Assembly (NCBI RefSeq): GCF_002949735.1
Contig: NZ_CP026681.1
Location: forward strand, 4,354,501 to 4,418,500
DNA: 64,000 nt
Reading direction: 5' to 3'
From: Nostoc sp. 'Peltigera membranacea cyanobiont' N6
GTDB lineage: Bacteria > Cyanobacteriota > Cyanobacteriia > Cyanobacteriales > Nostocaceae
In this document: one piece after another, positions 35,647 to 42,989 of the stretch
Layout of the letters: each line of letters starts with the position of its first letter
Numbering within the stretch: position 1 is the stretch's first letter
The notes under the pieces: generated by a model
Seen by the model: only the letters and a program-made list of their open reading frames with translations
What the model was told of the DNA's origin: nothing
The model's database searches: none
Position numbers and translations under genes: made by a program

Positions 35647-35690
35647 CAGGACGGAGTTGAACCCTTTCAACCCATACCCAATATTTCCTA
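35647..35690 (-). ncRNA. Delocalised homing repeat-spacer unit targeting tRNA-Met
   Basis: Read on the minus strand, a degenerate half repeat ending GGTATGGGTTGAAAG (35664-35678) is followed by GGTTCAACTCCGTCCTG (35663-35647). That 17-nt spacer matches tRNA-Met 35315-35331 at 16 positions (T for A at position 13); similarity ends there. GGTATGGGTT is perfectly complementary to the tracrRNA anti-repeat at 37106-37115. The unit lies between the array and the transposon end, where V-K elements keep the guide for their tRNA attachment site. Confidence 0.88.
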
Positions 35691-35818
35691 ATCTTTATAT
35701 TTTCACTAGCCTTGTACTGGAAGAATTTACATAACTTTTCCTTTCTTGCTCATGATTAAGTATTAAATTTTAATCCATTTTTGCAGGAATAGTAATTGTA
35801 ACCTTTAGAATCTCTGGT

Positions 35819-36915
35819 CTTTCAACCCGCTCAACACGGGAAGGGTCATTGCAACGAGATGTTCAGGTATCATCCTGTGGATAATCCTGCTTTCAACCCG
35901 CTCAACACGGGAAGGGTCATTGCAACCGATGATATCTTCCGGCAATAAGTTGTGGGTTTTCTTTCAATCCGCTCAACACGGGAAGGGTCATTGCAACTTG
36001 TCATGTATTCAGTAGCAAGTGAGTGGGTACCTTTCAATCCGCTCAACACGGGAAGGGTCATTGCAACCCAAACGTCGAACCATAACCGTCCCGTGTAATC
36101 TTTCAATCCGCTCAACACGGGAAGGGTCATTGCAACCTCATGTCCACCTGGTGGACATGAGCAACCCTCACTTTCAATCCGCTCAACACGGGAAGGGTCA
36201 TTGCAACGCATGAAAACCACTTGCACGAGATATTTTGTACTTTCAATCCGCTCAACACGGGAAGGGTCATTGCAACGAAATCCTCTCCTTGCATATACCC
36301 CTCATCTAAACTTTCAATCCGCTCAACACGGGAAGGGTCATTGCAACAAGTGCTATTGAGTTAGAAGAGTTAGCCAGAATTACTTTCAATCCGCTCAACA
36401 CGGGAAGGGTCATTGCAACTGGACAGCAAGCGCGAGCGATCGCTGCTAAAGCTTTCAATCCGCTCAACACGGGAAGGGTCATTGCAACCCGTGAGCAACT
36501 TATCTGATGCTGGCATCTCTTTCAATCCGCTCAACACGGGAAGGGTCATTGCAACATTGGGCTTGCAAGTGCCGGAGATGGCGAGGGGAGACTTTCAATC
36601 CGCTCAACACGGGAAGGGTCATTGCAACCACAACGATATCGGGTATTCTGTCTCCTTTTGCTCTTTCAATCCGCTCAACACGGGAAGGGTCATTGCAACA
36701 TGTCAGACATTTTATAATGAATAACTTTTCTTTTCTTTCAATCCGCTCAACACGGGAAGGGTCATTGCAACTTTTAGTCCATAATTGTCATCACAGCGCT
36801 GCTAACTTTCAATCCGCTCAACACGGGAAGGGTCATTGCAACTAACAGTTGGAGAAGCGTTTAAAGCATTTAAACAAACTTTCAATCCGCTCAACACGGG
36901 AAGGGTCATTGCAAC
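35819..36915 (-). CRISPR. CRISPR array, 16 repeats of 37 nt, 15 spacers of 30-36 nt
   Basis: Repeats start at 35819, 35890, 35961, 36031, 36100, 36171, 36240, 36311, 36383, 36452, 36519, 36592, 36663, 36735, 36806 and 36879. In transcript sense (minus) each begins GTTGCAATGACCCTTCCCGT and ends GTTGAGCGGATTGAAAG; length and terminal GAAAG match V-K repeats such as ShCAST. The two repeats farthest from the tracrRNA (35819, 35890) read GGGTTGAAAG instead of GGATTGAAAG. No adaptation genes (cas1/cas2) are in the window. Confidence 0.95.
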
Positions 36916-37100
36916 CCTTCCTCTATAGAATCCTTGTTTTGTGAAGGATTCCAGAGTTGATAGCGCGGATGTATATTCCATGCTTCTTCAACTACCGTTT
37001 GAATGGGCAATTTGTGTGCCATTAAACGCTAAAACCCTTTCACCGCAAGCAAGCGCGAATCGACTGAAAATTTTTAATCTCTTCTAATGCCTGAAAACAA
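36916..37100. other. Spacer between CRISPR array and tracrRNA
   Basis: About 185 bp with no gene. AATCCTTGTTTTGTGAAGGATT (from about 36929) forms a hairpin. This interval probably serves as the array leader. Confidence 0.4.
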
Positions 37101-37327
37101 GGATTGGTATGGGTTCCCCCTTGGTCGGAGGTGATTTAGTAGCCACTACAGCAGTATATCCGCGCCCTTATTGCTGGGAGCGCACCTTATTCCTGTCCGG
37201 AGACAGCAGCATCAGGGTGAGCAGCTACTAGGGTCAGAAAGCAAGACTATCTTCCAATAGTCAAACTACCCCATATTTTTCACAGTTCAGCGGTTACAAA
37301 GAACATGAACTGCGGCGCTATTACTTA
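37101..37327 (-). ncRNA. Type V-K tracrRNA
   Basis: Minus-strand RNA of about 225 nt. It shares long blocks with my recollection of the ShCAST tracrRNA: TAATAGCGCCGCA at the 5' end, TTGCTTTCTGACCCT, GTAGCTGCTCACCCTGATGC, GGTGCGCTCCCAGCAATAAG, GGGCGCGGAT and GCTGTAGTGGCTACT. The AAGGGGGAACCC 3' part leads into anti-repeat AACCCATACC (37106-37115). It lies between cas12k and the array, as in functional V-K loci. Exact ends are estimated. Confidence 0.9.
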
Positions 37328-37367
37328 TTTTATTGTCAAGGTTCAGTATATTTGCTCAATCTGAAGA

Positions 37368-37823
37368 TTAAGATTTATTTTGACGAAAATGGTAAGCAGC
37401 GATCGCTAAATCTCGCGCTTTTTCTTGAGGACTATCTCGAATAGGTTGTGGGCCTTGTTCTATAGAAATGTTTGCCTTAGCGGCTTGGCTCTTAATACAC
37501 CCAATCAGTCTGTTGTAGCTCCAACGATGAATACTCTGGCGGTACTGTTTAGCATACTGTTGCTGACCTTCTTTGTAATTAGGACATCTTTTCACTGCCC
37601 TAGCTTCTATTTCACTTTGGATGCTCTCGCGTACATTTTTTATTGTGGGTAGAACAATGCTGCCAGCTTGGTAACTTTTAGCTAACGTGATAATTGCTTG
37701 TGCTAGTAAGTTATCAATGTGCTTTCCTAACTCCAATTCTGACAACTTAATTTGTGTGTTGCTTTTTTGAGCTTTGTGGCGTTCATGAGAATTACGTTGC
37801 TGCTGCTGTCGCTGGCGGTTCAG
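37368..37823 (-). pseudogene. cas12k: Cas12k C-terminal fragment
   Basis: About 152 codons corresponding to the end of the roughly 640-aa naturally inactive V-K effector that guides Tn7-like transposition. Recognisable are LNRQRQQQQRNSHERHKAQK, IITLAKSYQAGSIVLP, IQSEIEARAVKRCPNYKEGQ, QQYAKQYRQSIHRWSYNRL and the closing PIRDSPQEKARDLAIAAYHF. The frame ends at the inverted repeat of the adjacent IS (37825), upstream of which a stop appears at once. A short open frame from 37745 remains, but RNA-guided function must be lost. Confidence 0.9.
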
Positions 37824-37855
37824 TCTGACTTTTCACGGGATGTGGAAAAGAAATA

Positions 37856-37882
37856 TGGTTCGCGATTAATAATCGCGAACCA
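37856..37882. repeat. Hairpin TGGTTCGCGATT...AATCGCGAACCA (one of three)
   Basis: Near-perfect 27-nt palindrome just inside the left IS end. Related copies are at 38476-38501 (TGGTTCGCGACAGTACATCGCGAATC) and 38923-38949 (TGGTTCGCGATAGGATATCGCGAACCA). They bracket the two ORFs and may act as terminators or transposase-related structures. Confidence 0.75.
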
Positions 37883-37951
37883 GTCAAATGAATTTAAGAT
37901 GATTTGCGCTCTTTAATGTAAGGTGCTGGTAGTTTAAACATTTTGGGTGCA

Positions 37952-38443
37952 ATGAAATTACTAGAAGCAAATCCGTACCGTAATTGTGATTTGGGAGACA
38001 AACGCTTGACCGACAGAGCAGTGTTAATTGCGGAGGCTTTAAAAGTAAAATATGGTCATCCTCTATCAGAAATATTTCAAAGCGCTAGTGACCTCAAACG
38101 CGGTTACGAATTTTTTTCTAACCCTAAAACTACTTTTAACAAGTTGACTCAACCATCTTTTAAACAGACGGCACAAGAGATTTATGGCATACCAATAGTA
38201 TTAGCGGTAGGAGATACTACTTATCTAGATTATAAAAAAATATTAGAAAAAAGAGATGATTATGGACCAACAGGTAATGGTGGGAACGGACTAATTTTAC
38301 ATAGTTCTTTAGCACTAGACCCAGATTTTGGTCAGCCACTAGGACTATTATGGGAGAAATTGTGGCATCGACAGCACAAAGCATCTCCACCACCAGGGGA
38401 AACATCTACGGCAAAAAAAAAGCGATTAAAAAAAGAACGTTGA
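37952..38443 (+). pseudogene. IS4-family transposase, N-terminal fragment
   Basis: 163 codons with the Tn5-type N-terminal domain (CDLGDKRLTDRAVLIAEALK, LKRGYEFFSN) and the first catalytic strand (VLAVGDTTYLDY). It ends in a Lys-rich stretch (AKKKRLKKER) by poly-A, where full-length transposases (about 400-450 aa) continue into the remaining DDE residues. That part is deleted. ATG 37952 is the likely start. Confidence 0.8.
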
Positions 38444-38516
38444 TTTTAGTTACTCGCCTTTGTTAGAGAGGAATATGGTTCGCGACAGTACATCGCGAAT
38501 CGTCTCCGTTAATTTT

Positions 38517-38918
38517 ATGTCGAAAGACCGAAAAACCATAGCCCAAGAGGATTTACACAAGCGTATAGATTTTGTGATCTCAATGTTGGAGCGTCTTGAA
38601 CTTGAAGTGTCTGCTATACATCATTCAACCCCTGTCGCGCCTCCTAGTTGTCGGATAGCTCGTTAACAAGCATTGGGACGTAAAGAATTTTATTGGTACT
38701 ATAAACTACATGCTACAACACCAATATTTCCGACTCGGAGTGATGGCAAGCTTTCCAAGTACAAGCATTTAGGTAAGGCTGGTAGTCAAGCCTACATAGA
38801 TGCCATTGAACAAATTACTGCAAGGACTAAAATTGAAGCTTTAGATCGTTCGATTGAGACTCTCAAGCAGGGTTTAAAAGATTTAGTCGAAGAAACCTCC
38901 AAATATAATAAAGAATAG
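38517..38918 (+). pseudogene. Small IS-associated protein gene with in-frame TAA
   Basis: Starting at ATG 38517 (MSKDRKTIAQEDLHKRIDFV), the frame continues through SCRIAR, TAA (38664-38666), then QALGRKEFYWYYKLHATTPI and YKHLGKAGSQAYIDAIEQIT to a stop at 38918. The two halves look like one cyanobacterial small-protein family (about 110-135 aa) found near transposases and on plasmids. TAA falls where a Tyr is expected. Function unknown. Confidence 0.65.
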
Positions 38919-38986
38919 CAACTGGTTCGCGATAGGATATCGCGAACCAGTCTTTCTTTTCCACATCCCGTGAAAAGTCAGAAAGG

Positions 38987-39169
38987 TTGAAAGCGCACAA
39001 TAGACGCAAACAGTTCACCAAAATGGGAGATAAAACCCGTATTGCATGGCTTGAGTGTAGCGATACGCAACTATTAGGACAGATAGAAACAGCTTTAATT
39101 AACTATTTCAAACCAAAGCTCAACGGAACAAATAATCCCGATGCCAGCGATAGATTGACTGTTTATTGA
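38987..39169 (+). pseudogene. GIY-YIG nuclease-like C-terminal fragment
   Basis: About 60 codons encoding MGDKTRIAWLECSDTQLLGQ and IETALINYFKPKLNG, typical of the end of cyanobacterial GIY-YIG nuclease domains, where the Glu of IETALI is the conserved acidic residue. The N-terminal GIY/YIG part is missing; the IS end lies six bp upstream. Possibly CAST cargo or a chromosomal gene joined by deletion. Confidence 0.6.
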
Positions 39170-39328
39170 GTGGAAAACGTTTTAGTCAATTCCAGAAGTT
39201 TCGGTTAGGAGGAAAAAAGTCATTGCTGACACTATCAAAAAAACCGAAAACAGTCATAAATATATCTTGGGTGAAAAAGTACTTAAGTTCTGTGCTAAAT
39301 CTATCTTTGTCTGTAGAGGAATTTGGGT

Positions 39329-42300
39329 ATGCTAAGACGCAAGCGCGGAGTTATACTCACTTCTGTTGGTTTACAGAAGTTTGAGGAAGCAAGGCACAAG
39401 TTTGAGTTTCGAGATAATTTTGGCAAGAGATTCACTCTTGAAGATTTAAGCTACCGCACTAACTTAGACCCTCTAACAATTAGAAAAGTTTTGAACCGTA
39501 GGAAGGGAGTTGACAAGCGAACACTTGAGGCTCTCTTTCTTGGTTTTGATAGCTGCCTATGCGAAGGCTACTATTCGACCTCAGACCCTAATTGCCGTCA
39601 AGATTGGGGGGAAGCTGTTTCTGTCTTAGCATTTTACGGACGTACAGAAGAACTCAGTACTCTGAATGAGTGGTTGCTGAAGGATAGCTGTCGATTAGTG
39701 ACCATTCTCGGAATGGGTGGAGTAGGGAAAACTTCTCTGTCGATCAAATTGGCAAAACTAATGCAGGACAAATTTGATTGTATTGTCTGGCGATCGCTGT
39801 ATGACGCTCCACCCATTGATACATTCTTGGGTAGCATCATTCAGTTTCTGGCTGACGAGCAAGAAACTGAGGCAGAATTGCCGGAAAGCGTTAGTGATAA
39901 GATTTCTCAGCTGCTTAACTACTTTAAGGAAATGCGCTGCTTGGTCGTGTTCGATAATGTAGATGCTGTGTTACGTGGTGGGAGTCGAGCAGGACAATAT
40001 AACCTTGGATATGAGCAGTATGGCGAACTCCTCAAACGAGTAGGTAAATCAGACCACCAAAGTTGCTTGCTACTCACAACCCGAGAAAAACCTAAAGAGG
40101 TCGCCTCTCTAGAAGGAGAAGCCTTGCCAGTGCGAACTTTGAGATTGGGCGGACTTAAAGAAGGAGAGGGAGAGGAAATTCTTAAGAGTAAGAGGCTCAA
40201 GGGTTTAGAAACTCAATTTACCTCACTGGTCAAACGCTATGGAGGCAATGCCTTAGCCTTAAAAATTGTGGCAACTACGATTCAAGATTTATTTGATGGT
40301 TATATTTCTGAGTTTTTAAAGGAGGAAACCAGCGTATTTGGCGATCTTCGTGACCTATTAGAGCAGCAATTTGAGCGTTTATCTGATGAGGGAAAAGATG
40401 TAATGTACTGGCTAGCGATCAATCGGGAGCCAGTAACCCTCTCCAAATTACGAGAAGATTTAGTATCGCCTTTTCCCCAACTCAATTTAATTGAAACGCT
40501 GGAATCTTTGGGACGGCGATCGCTCATCGAACGAGATACAGCCTACTTCACCCTACAACCAGTCGTGATGGAGTATGTGACAAGTCGCTTGGTTGAGCAA
40601 GTTTGTGAGGAGATTGCTAACCAGGAGTTTTCGCTTTTTAAAAGCCATGCTCTGATCAAAGCTACTGCCAAAGACTATGTAAGAGAGACTCAAATTCGTC
40701 TCATTCTCTATCCCGTGATTAACAGGTTAATTCCAGTCTTTGAAGGCAAAAAAAACTTGGAATATGAACTGACTCAAATCTTACTCAAGCAGCAAGAGAA
40801 GTCACCCTTGGAGCCGGGATATGTAGCAGGTAATATTCTTAACTTACTCAATCAGTTAGGAACTAATTTAACGGGCTATGATTTCTCTGGTCTAACCATT
40901 TGGCAGGCTGACCTACGAGATGTAAATTTGCAAAATACGAATTTTGCTTACGCCAATTTAGCGAGGTGTACGTTTACTGAAACCTTTGGTGCTATTCATG
41001 CGGTAGCCTTTAGTCCTGATGGAGAACTTCTGGCGGTAGGTGACAGTAATGGAGAAATTCATCTGTACCAAGTTAGCGATGTGCAACCAGTCTTCATCTG
41101 CACGCGACATAAAAGTTGGGTAACATCACTGACGTTCAGCCCTGATGGTAAGATTCTCGCTAGCGGTAGCACAGATTACACAATAAAGCTATGGGATGTT
41201 AGTACTGGTCAGTGCCTTCGCACCTTAGAAGGGCATACAAATGAGGTTTGGTCGGTTGCATTTAGCCAAGATAATTGCACATTAGCAAGTGGCAGCGATG
41301 ACTGCACCGTGAAGCTATGGAATAGCAGCACTGGAGAATGCTTCAAAACACTCCAGGGACATCTTAGTTGGGTACTCTCTGTTATCTTTAAGGGAGATAC
41401 TCAACTGTTGAGTGGTAGTGACGATCGCACTGTTAAATTGTGGGATATCAACACTGGAGAGTGTATTCAAACCTTTGAAAAATATCATAGTAGTGGAATA
41501 CGGTCAATAACCCTCAGTCCAGATGGTCAAATACTGGCAAGTGGCAGCGAGGATCAAACTATTAGGCTATGGAAAACTCAAACGGGTGAATGTCTCAAAA
41601 CACTTCTGGGGCATTCAAATCGAGTTTTTTCAGTGGACTTCAGCCCCCAAGGCGACCTTTTGGCTAGCGGTGGGCACGATCATAGCGTGAAGTTATGGGG
41701 TGTCGATACAGGTGAATGCCTCAAGACTCTACAAGGACATTTCAGTTGGGTCTTTGCAATTGCCTTCAGTCCCCAAGGCAAGCTTTTGGCTAGCGGTGGA
41801 CACGATCAAACCGTGAAGCTATGGAGTGTCGATACAGGTGAATGCCTCAAGACTCTACAAGGATATACCAATCAAATACTCTCTGTTACCTTTAGTCCTG
41901 TTAGTGCTAGCTTACCAAGCATTGGTCAAATTTTTGCTAGTAGCAGCCGCGATCGCACCGTGAGGCTATGGGATACCGCGACTGGTGAATGCCTCAAAGT
42001 GTTAAAAGGACACTCCAACTCGGTTCATTCAGTTATCTTTAATCATGAAGGAAATATCCTAATCAGCAGTAGTGTAGATAAAACAGTAAAGCTATGGGAT
42101 GTTGGTTCAGGTCAAACCTTAAGAACCTTACAGGGACATCGCGCAGCAGTTTTGTCGATTGCCTTTAGTCCAGATAGCCAGACGATCGCCAGTGGCAGTG
42201 AGGACTGTACGATAAAATTATGGGACGTTCGTTCAGGTCGAACCTTAAGAACTTTACAGGGACATAACGCTGCGGTTTGGTCAGTTGCCTTTATCTCTCA

Positions 42301-42859
42301 AGGAGAGATATTGGCGACTGGCTCCTGGGATCAAACGATCAAGTTATGGGATATTCACACTGGTAACTGCCTTAAAACGTTGGCAGGACACACGAGTTGG
42401 ATTTGGGCAATTGCGATCGCCCCTGATGGTAATACCCTGGCAAGTGCTAGTCCAGATCGAACAATCAGGCTGTGGAATCCGCACACGGGTGACTGCCTCA
42501 ACGTTTTGCAAGCAGACACAAACTGGTTGCAATCGATCGCCTTTAGCCCTGATGGCAAGATACTGGCTAGCACGAGTCACGATCTGACAATCAAGTTGTG
42601 GGACGTTTGCACGGGTAAGTGTCTGAAAGTTTTGCACGGACATACAGGCTTGGTTTGGTCAGTTGCCTTTAGTCCAGATAACCAAACCTTGGTTAGTGGC
42701 GGTGACGATGAAACGATTAGACTTTGGGATATCGGAGCAGGCAAATGCTTAAAAACTATGAGAGCGAGTAAGCCCTATGAGCAAATGAATATTGTCGGAG
42801 TTAAAGGTTTAACTGAGGCGGCAACTGCCACGTTGACCTCTTTAGGAGCAGTTATCTAA
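39329..42859 (+). CDS. STAND NTPase (NB-ARC) with HTH-like N-terminus and 14 WD40 repeats
   Basis: 1176 aa. AGAGGA at 39315-39320 supports ATG 39329. Residues about 20-70 form a helical, HTH-like segment (FTLEDLSYRTNLDPLTIRKV). An NB-ARC ATPase follows (ILGMGGVGKTSL P-loop near residue 130, CLVVFDN Walker B, LLLTTRE sensor). After a helical region and a short pentapeptide-like stretch (LQNTNFAYANLARCTF), 14 WD40 repeats run from about residue 555 to 1150, enough for two propellers. Such proteins are signal-gated switches, some in anti-phage or programmed-death systems. No effector domain is recognised. It follows the CAST remnant, so it could be former cargo. Confidence 0.88.
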   Translation: MLRRKRGVILTSVGLQKFEEARHKFEFRDNFGKRFTLEDLSYRTNLDPLTIRKVLNRRKGVDKRTLEALFLGFDSCLCEGYYSTSDPNCRQDWGEAVSVLAFYGRTEELSTLNEWLLKDSCRLVTILGMGGVGKTSLSIKLAKLMQDKFDCIVWRSLYDAPPIDTFLGSIIQFLADEQETEAELPESVSDKISQLLNYFKEMRCLVVFDNVDAVLRGGSRAGQYNLGYEQYGELLKRVGKSDHQSCLLLTTREKPKEVASLEGEALPVRTLRLGGLKEGEGEEILKSKRLKGLETQFTSLVKRYGGNALALKIVATTIQDLFDGYISEFLKEETSVFGDLRDLLEQQFERLSDEGKDVMYWLAINREPVTLSKLREDLVSPFPQLNLIETLESLGRRSLIERDTAYFTLQPVVMEYVTSRLVEQVCEEIANQEFSLFKSHALIKATAKDYVRETQIRLILYPVINRLIPVFEGKKNLEYELTQILLKQQEKSPLEPGYVAGNILNLLNQLGTNLTGYDFSGLTIWQADLRDVNLQNTNFAYANLARCTFTETFGAIHAVAFSPDGELLAVGDSNGEIHLYQVSDVQPVFICTRHKSWVTSLTFSPDGKILASGSTDYTIKLWDVSTGQCLRTLEGHTNEVWSVAFSQDNCTLASGSDDCTVKLWNSSTGECFKTLQGHLSWVLSVIFKGDTQLLSGSDDRTVKLWDINTGECIQTFEKYHSSGIRSITLSPDGQILASGSEDQTIRLWKTQTGECLKTLLGHSNRVFSVDFSPQGDLLASGGHDHSVKLWGVDTGECLKTLQGHFSWVFAIAFSPQGKLLASGGHDQTVKLWSVDTGECLKTLQGYTNQILSVTFSPVSASLPSIGQIFASSSRDRTVRLWDTATGECLKVLKGHSNSVHSVIFNHEGNILISSSVDKTVKLWDVGSGQTLRTLQGHRAAVLSIAFSPDSQTIASGSEDCTIKLWDVRSGRTLRTLQGHNAAVWSVAFISQGEILATGSWDQTIKLWDIHTGNCLKTLAGHTSWIWAIAIAPDGNTLASASPDRTIRLWNPHTGDCLNVLQADTNWLQSIAFSPDGKILASTSHDLTIKLWDVCTGKCLKVLHGHTGLVWSVAFSPDNQTLVSGGDDETIRLWDIGAGKCLKTMRASKPYEQMNIVGVKGLTEAATATLTSLGAVI

Positions 42860-42874
42860 GCTCAAACCATTAGC

Positions 42875-42988
42875 CTAGTGGTCTATCGCATTAATTTTAA
42901 TGGGTTTGTAGTAAGCGATTTATCGCTCAATTTTAAGCACTAAAGTGCTTACTACGAACCTCTCAAAACTTTTGTGATAGACCACTAG
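42875..42988. repeat. 114-bp palindromic MITE-like repeat
   Basis: CTAGTGGTCTATC (42875-42887) is inverted at 42976-42988. Inside, GTAGTAAGC and GCTTACTAC form a second stem. It ends 2 bp before the hemL stop codon and could act as the terminator of the cluster and of the convergent WD40 gene. Confidence 0.85.
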
Positions 42989-42989
42989 C

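Larger units (their letters stand above)
35377..37823 (-). mobile_element. Remnant of a type V-K CRISPR-associated transposon (Tn7-like CAST)
   Basis: From the tRNA outward: terminal TGTACA at 35377 with five TnsB-site-like repeats, an isolated repeat-spacer unit, a 16-repeat CRISPR array, a tracrRNA and the C-terminal 152 codons of cas12k. Cas12k, tracrRNA and arrays are read on the minus strand. tnsB, tnsC, tniQ, most of cas12k and the far end are missing; an IS4-like element abuts the cas12k break at 37824. The end lies 62 bp beyond a GTT PAM in tRNA-Met, as V-K insertion predicts. The candidate 5-bp target duplication outside the end is ACACC (35372-35376); its partner was not found. Confidence 0.92.
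37825..38981. mobile_element. IS4-like element with 29-bp perfect terminal inverted repeats, degraded
   Basis: Ends 37825-37853 and 38953-38981 are exact inverted copies beginning CTGACTTTTCACGGGATGTG. The element carries a truncated IS4/Tn5-type transposase and a small second gene broken by a stop, plus three palindromes of the TGGTTCGCGAT...ATCGCGAACCA type. The flanks are different genes (cas12k on the left, a GIY-YIG fragment on the right), and I see no target duplication. This fits deletion next to the element rather than simple insertion. Confidence 0.85.

Noticed and set aside
36137..36161. Palindromic spacer as an IS insertion into the array
   Set aside because: Spacer length (34 nt) and flanking repeats are normal, so it is a regular spacer, not an insertion.
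35870..36226. Open frames across the CRISPR array with repeating peptides
   Set aside because: They arise from the 37-nt repeats and are not genes.
42875..42988. Palindrome near hemL as a small regulatory RNA gene
   Set aside because: The nested inverted-repeat layout is that of a dispersed MITE-like repeat; no promoter is visible.
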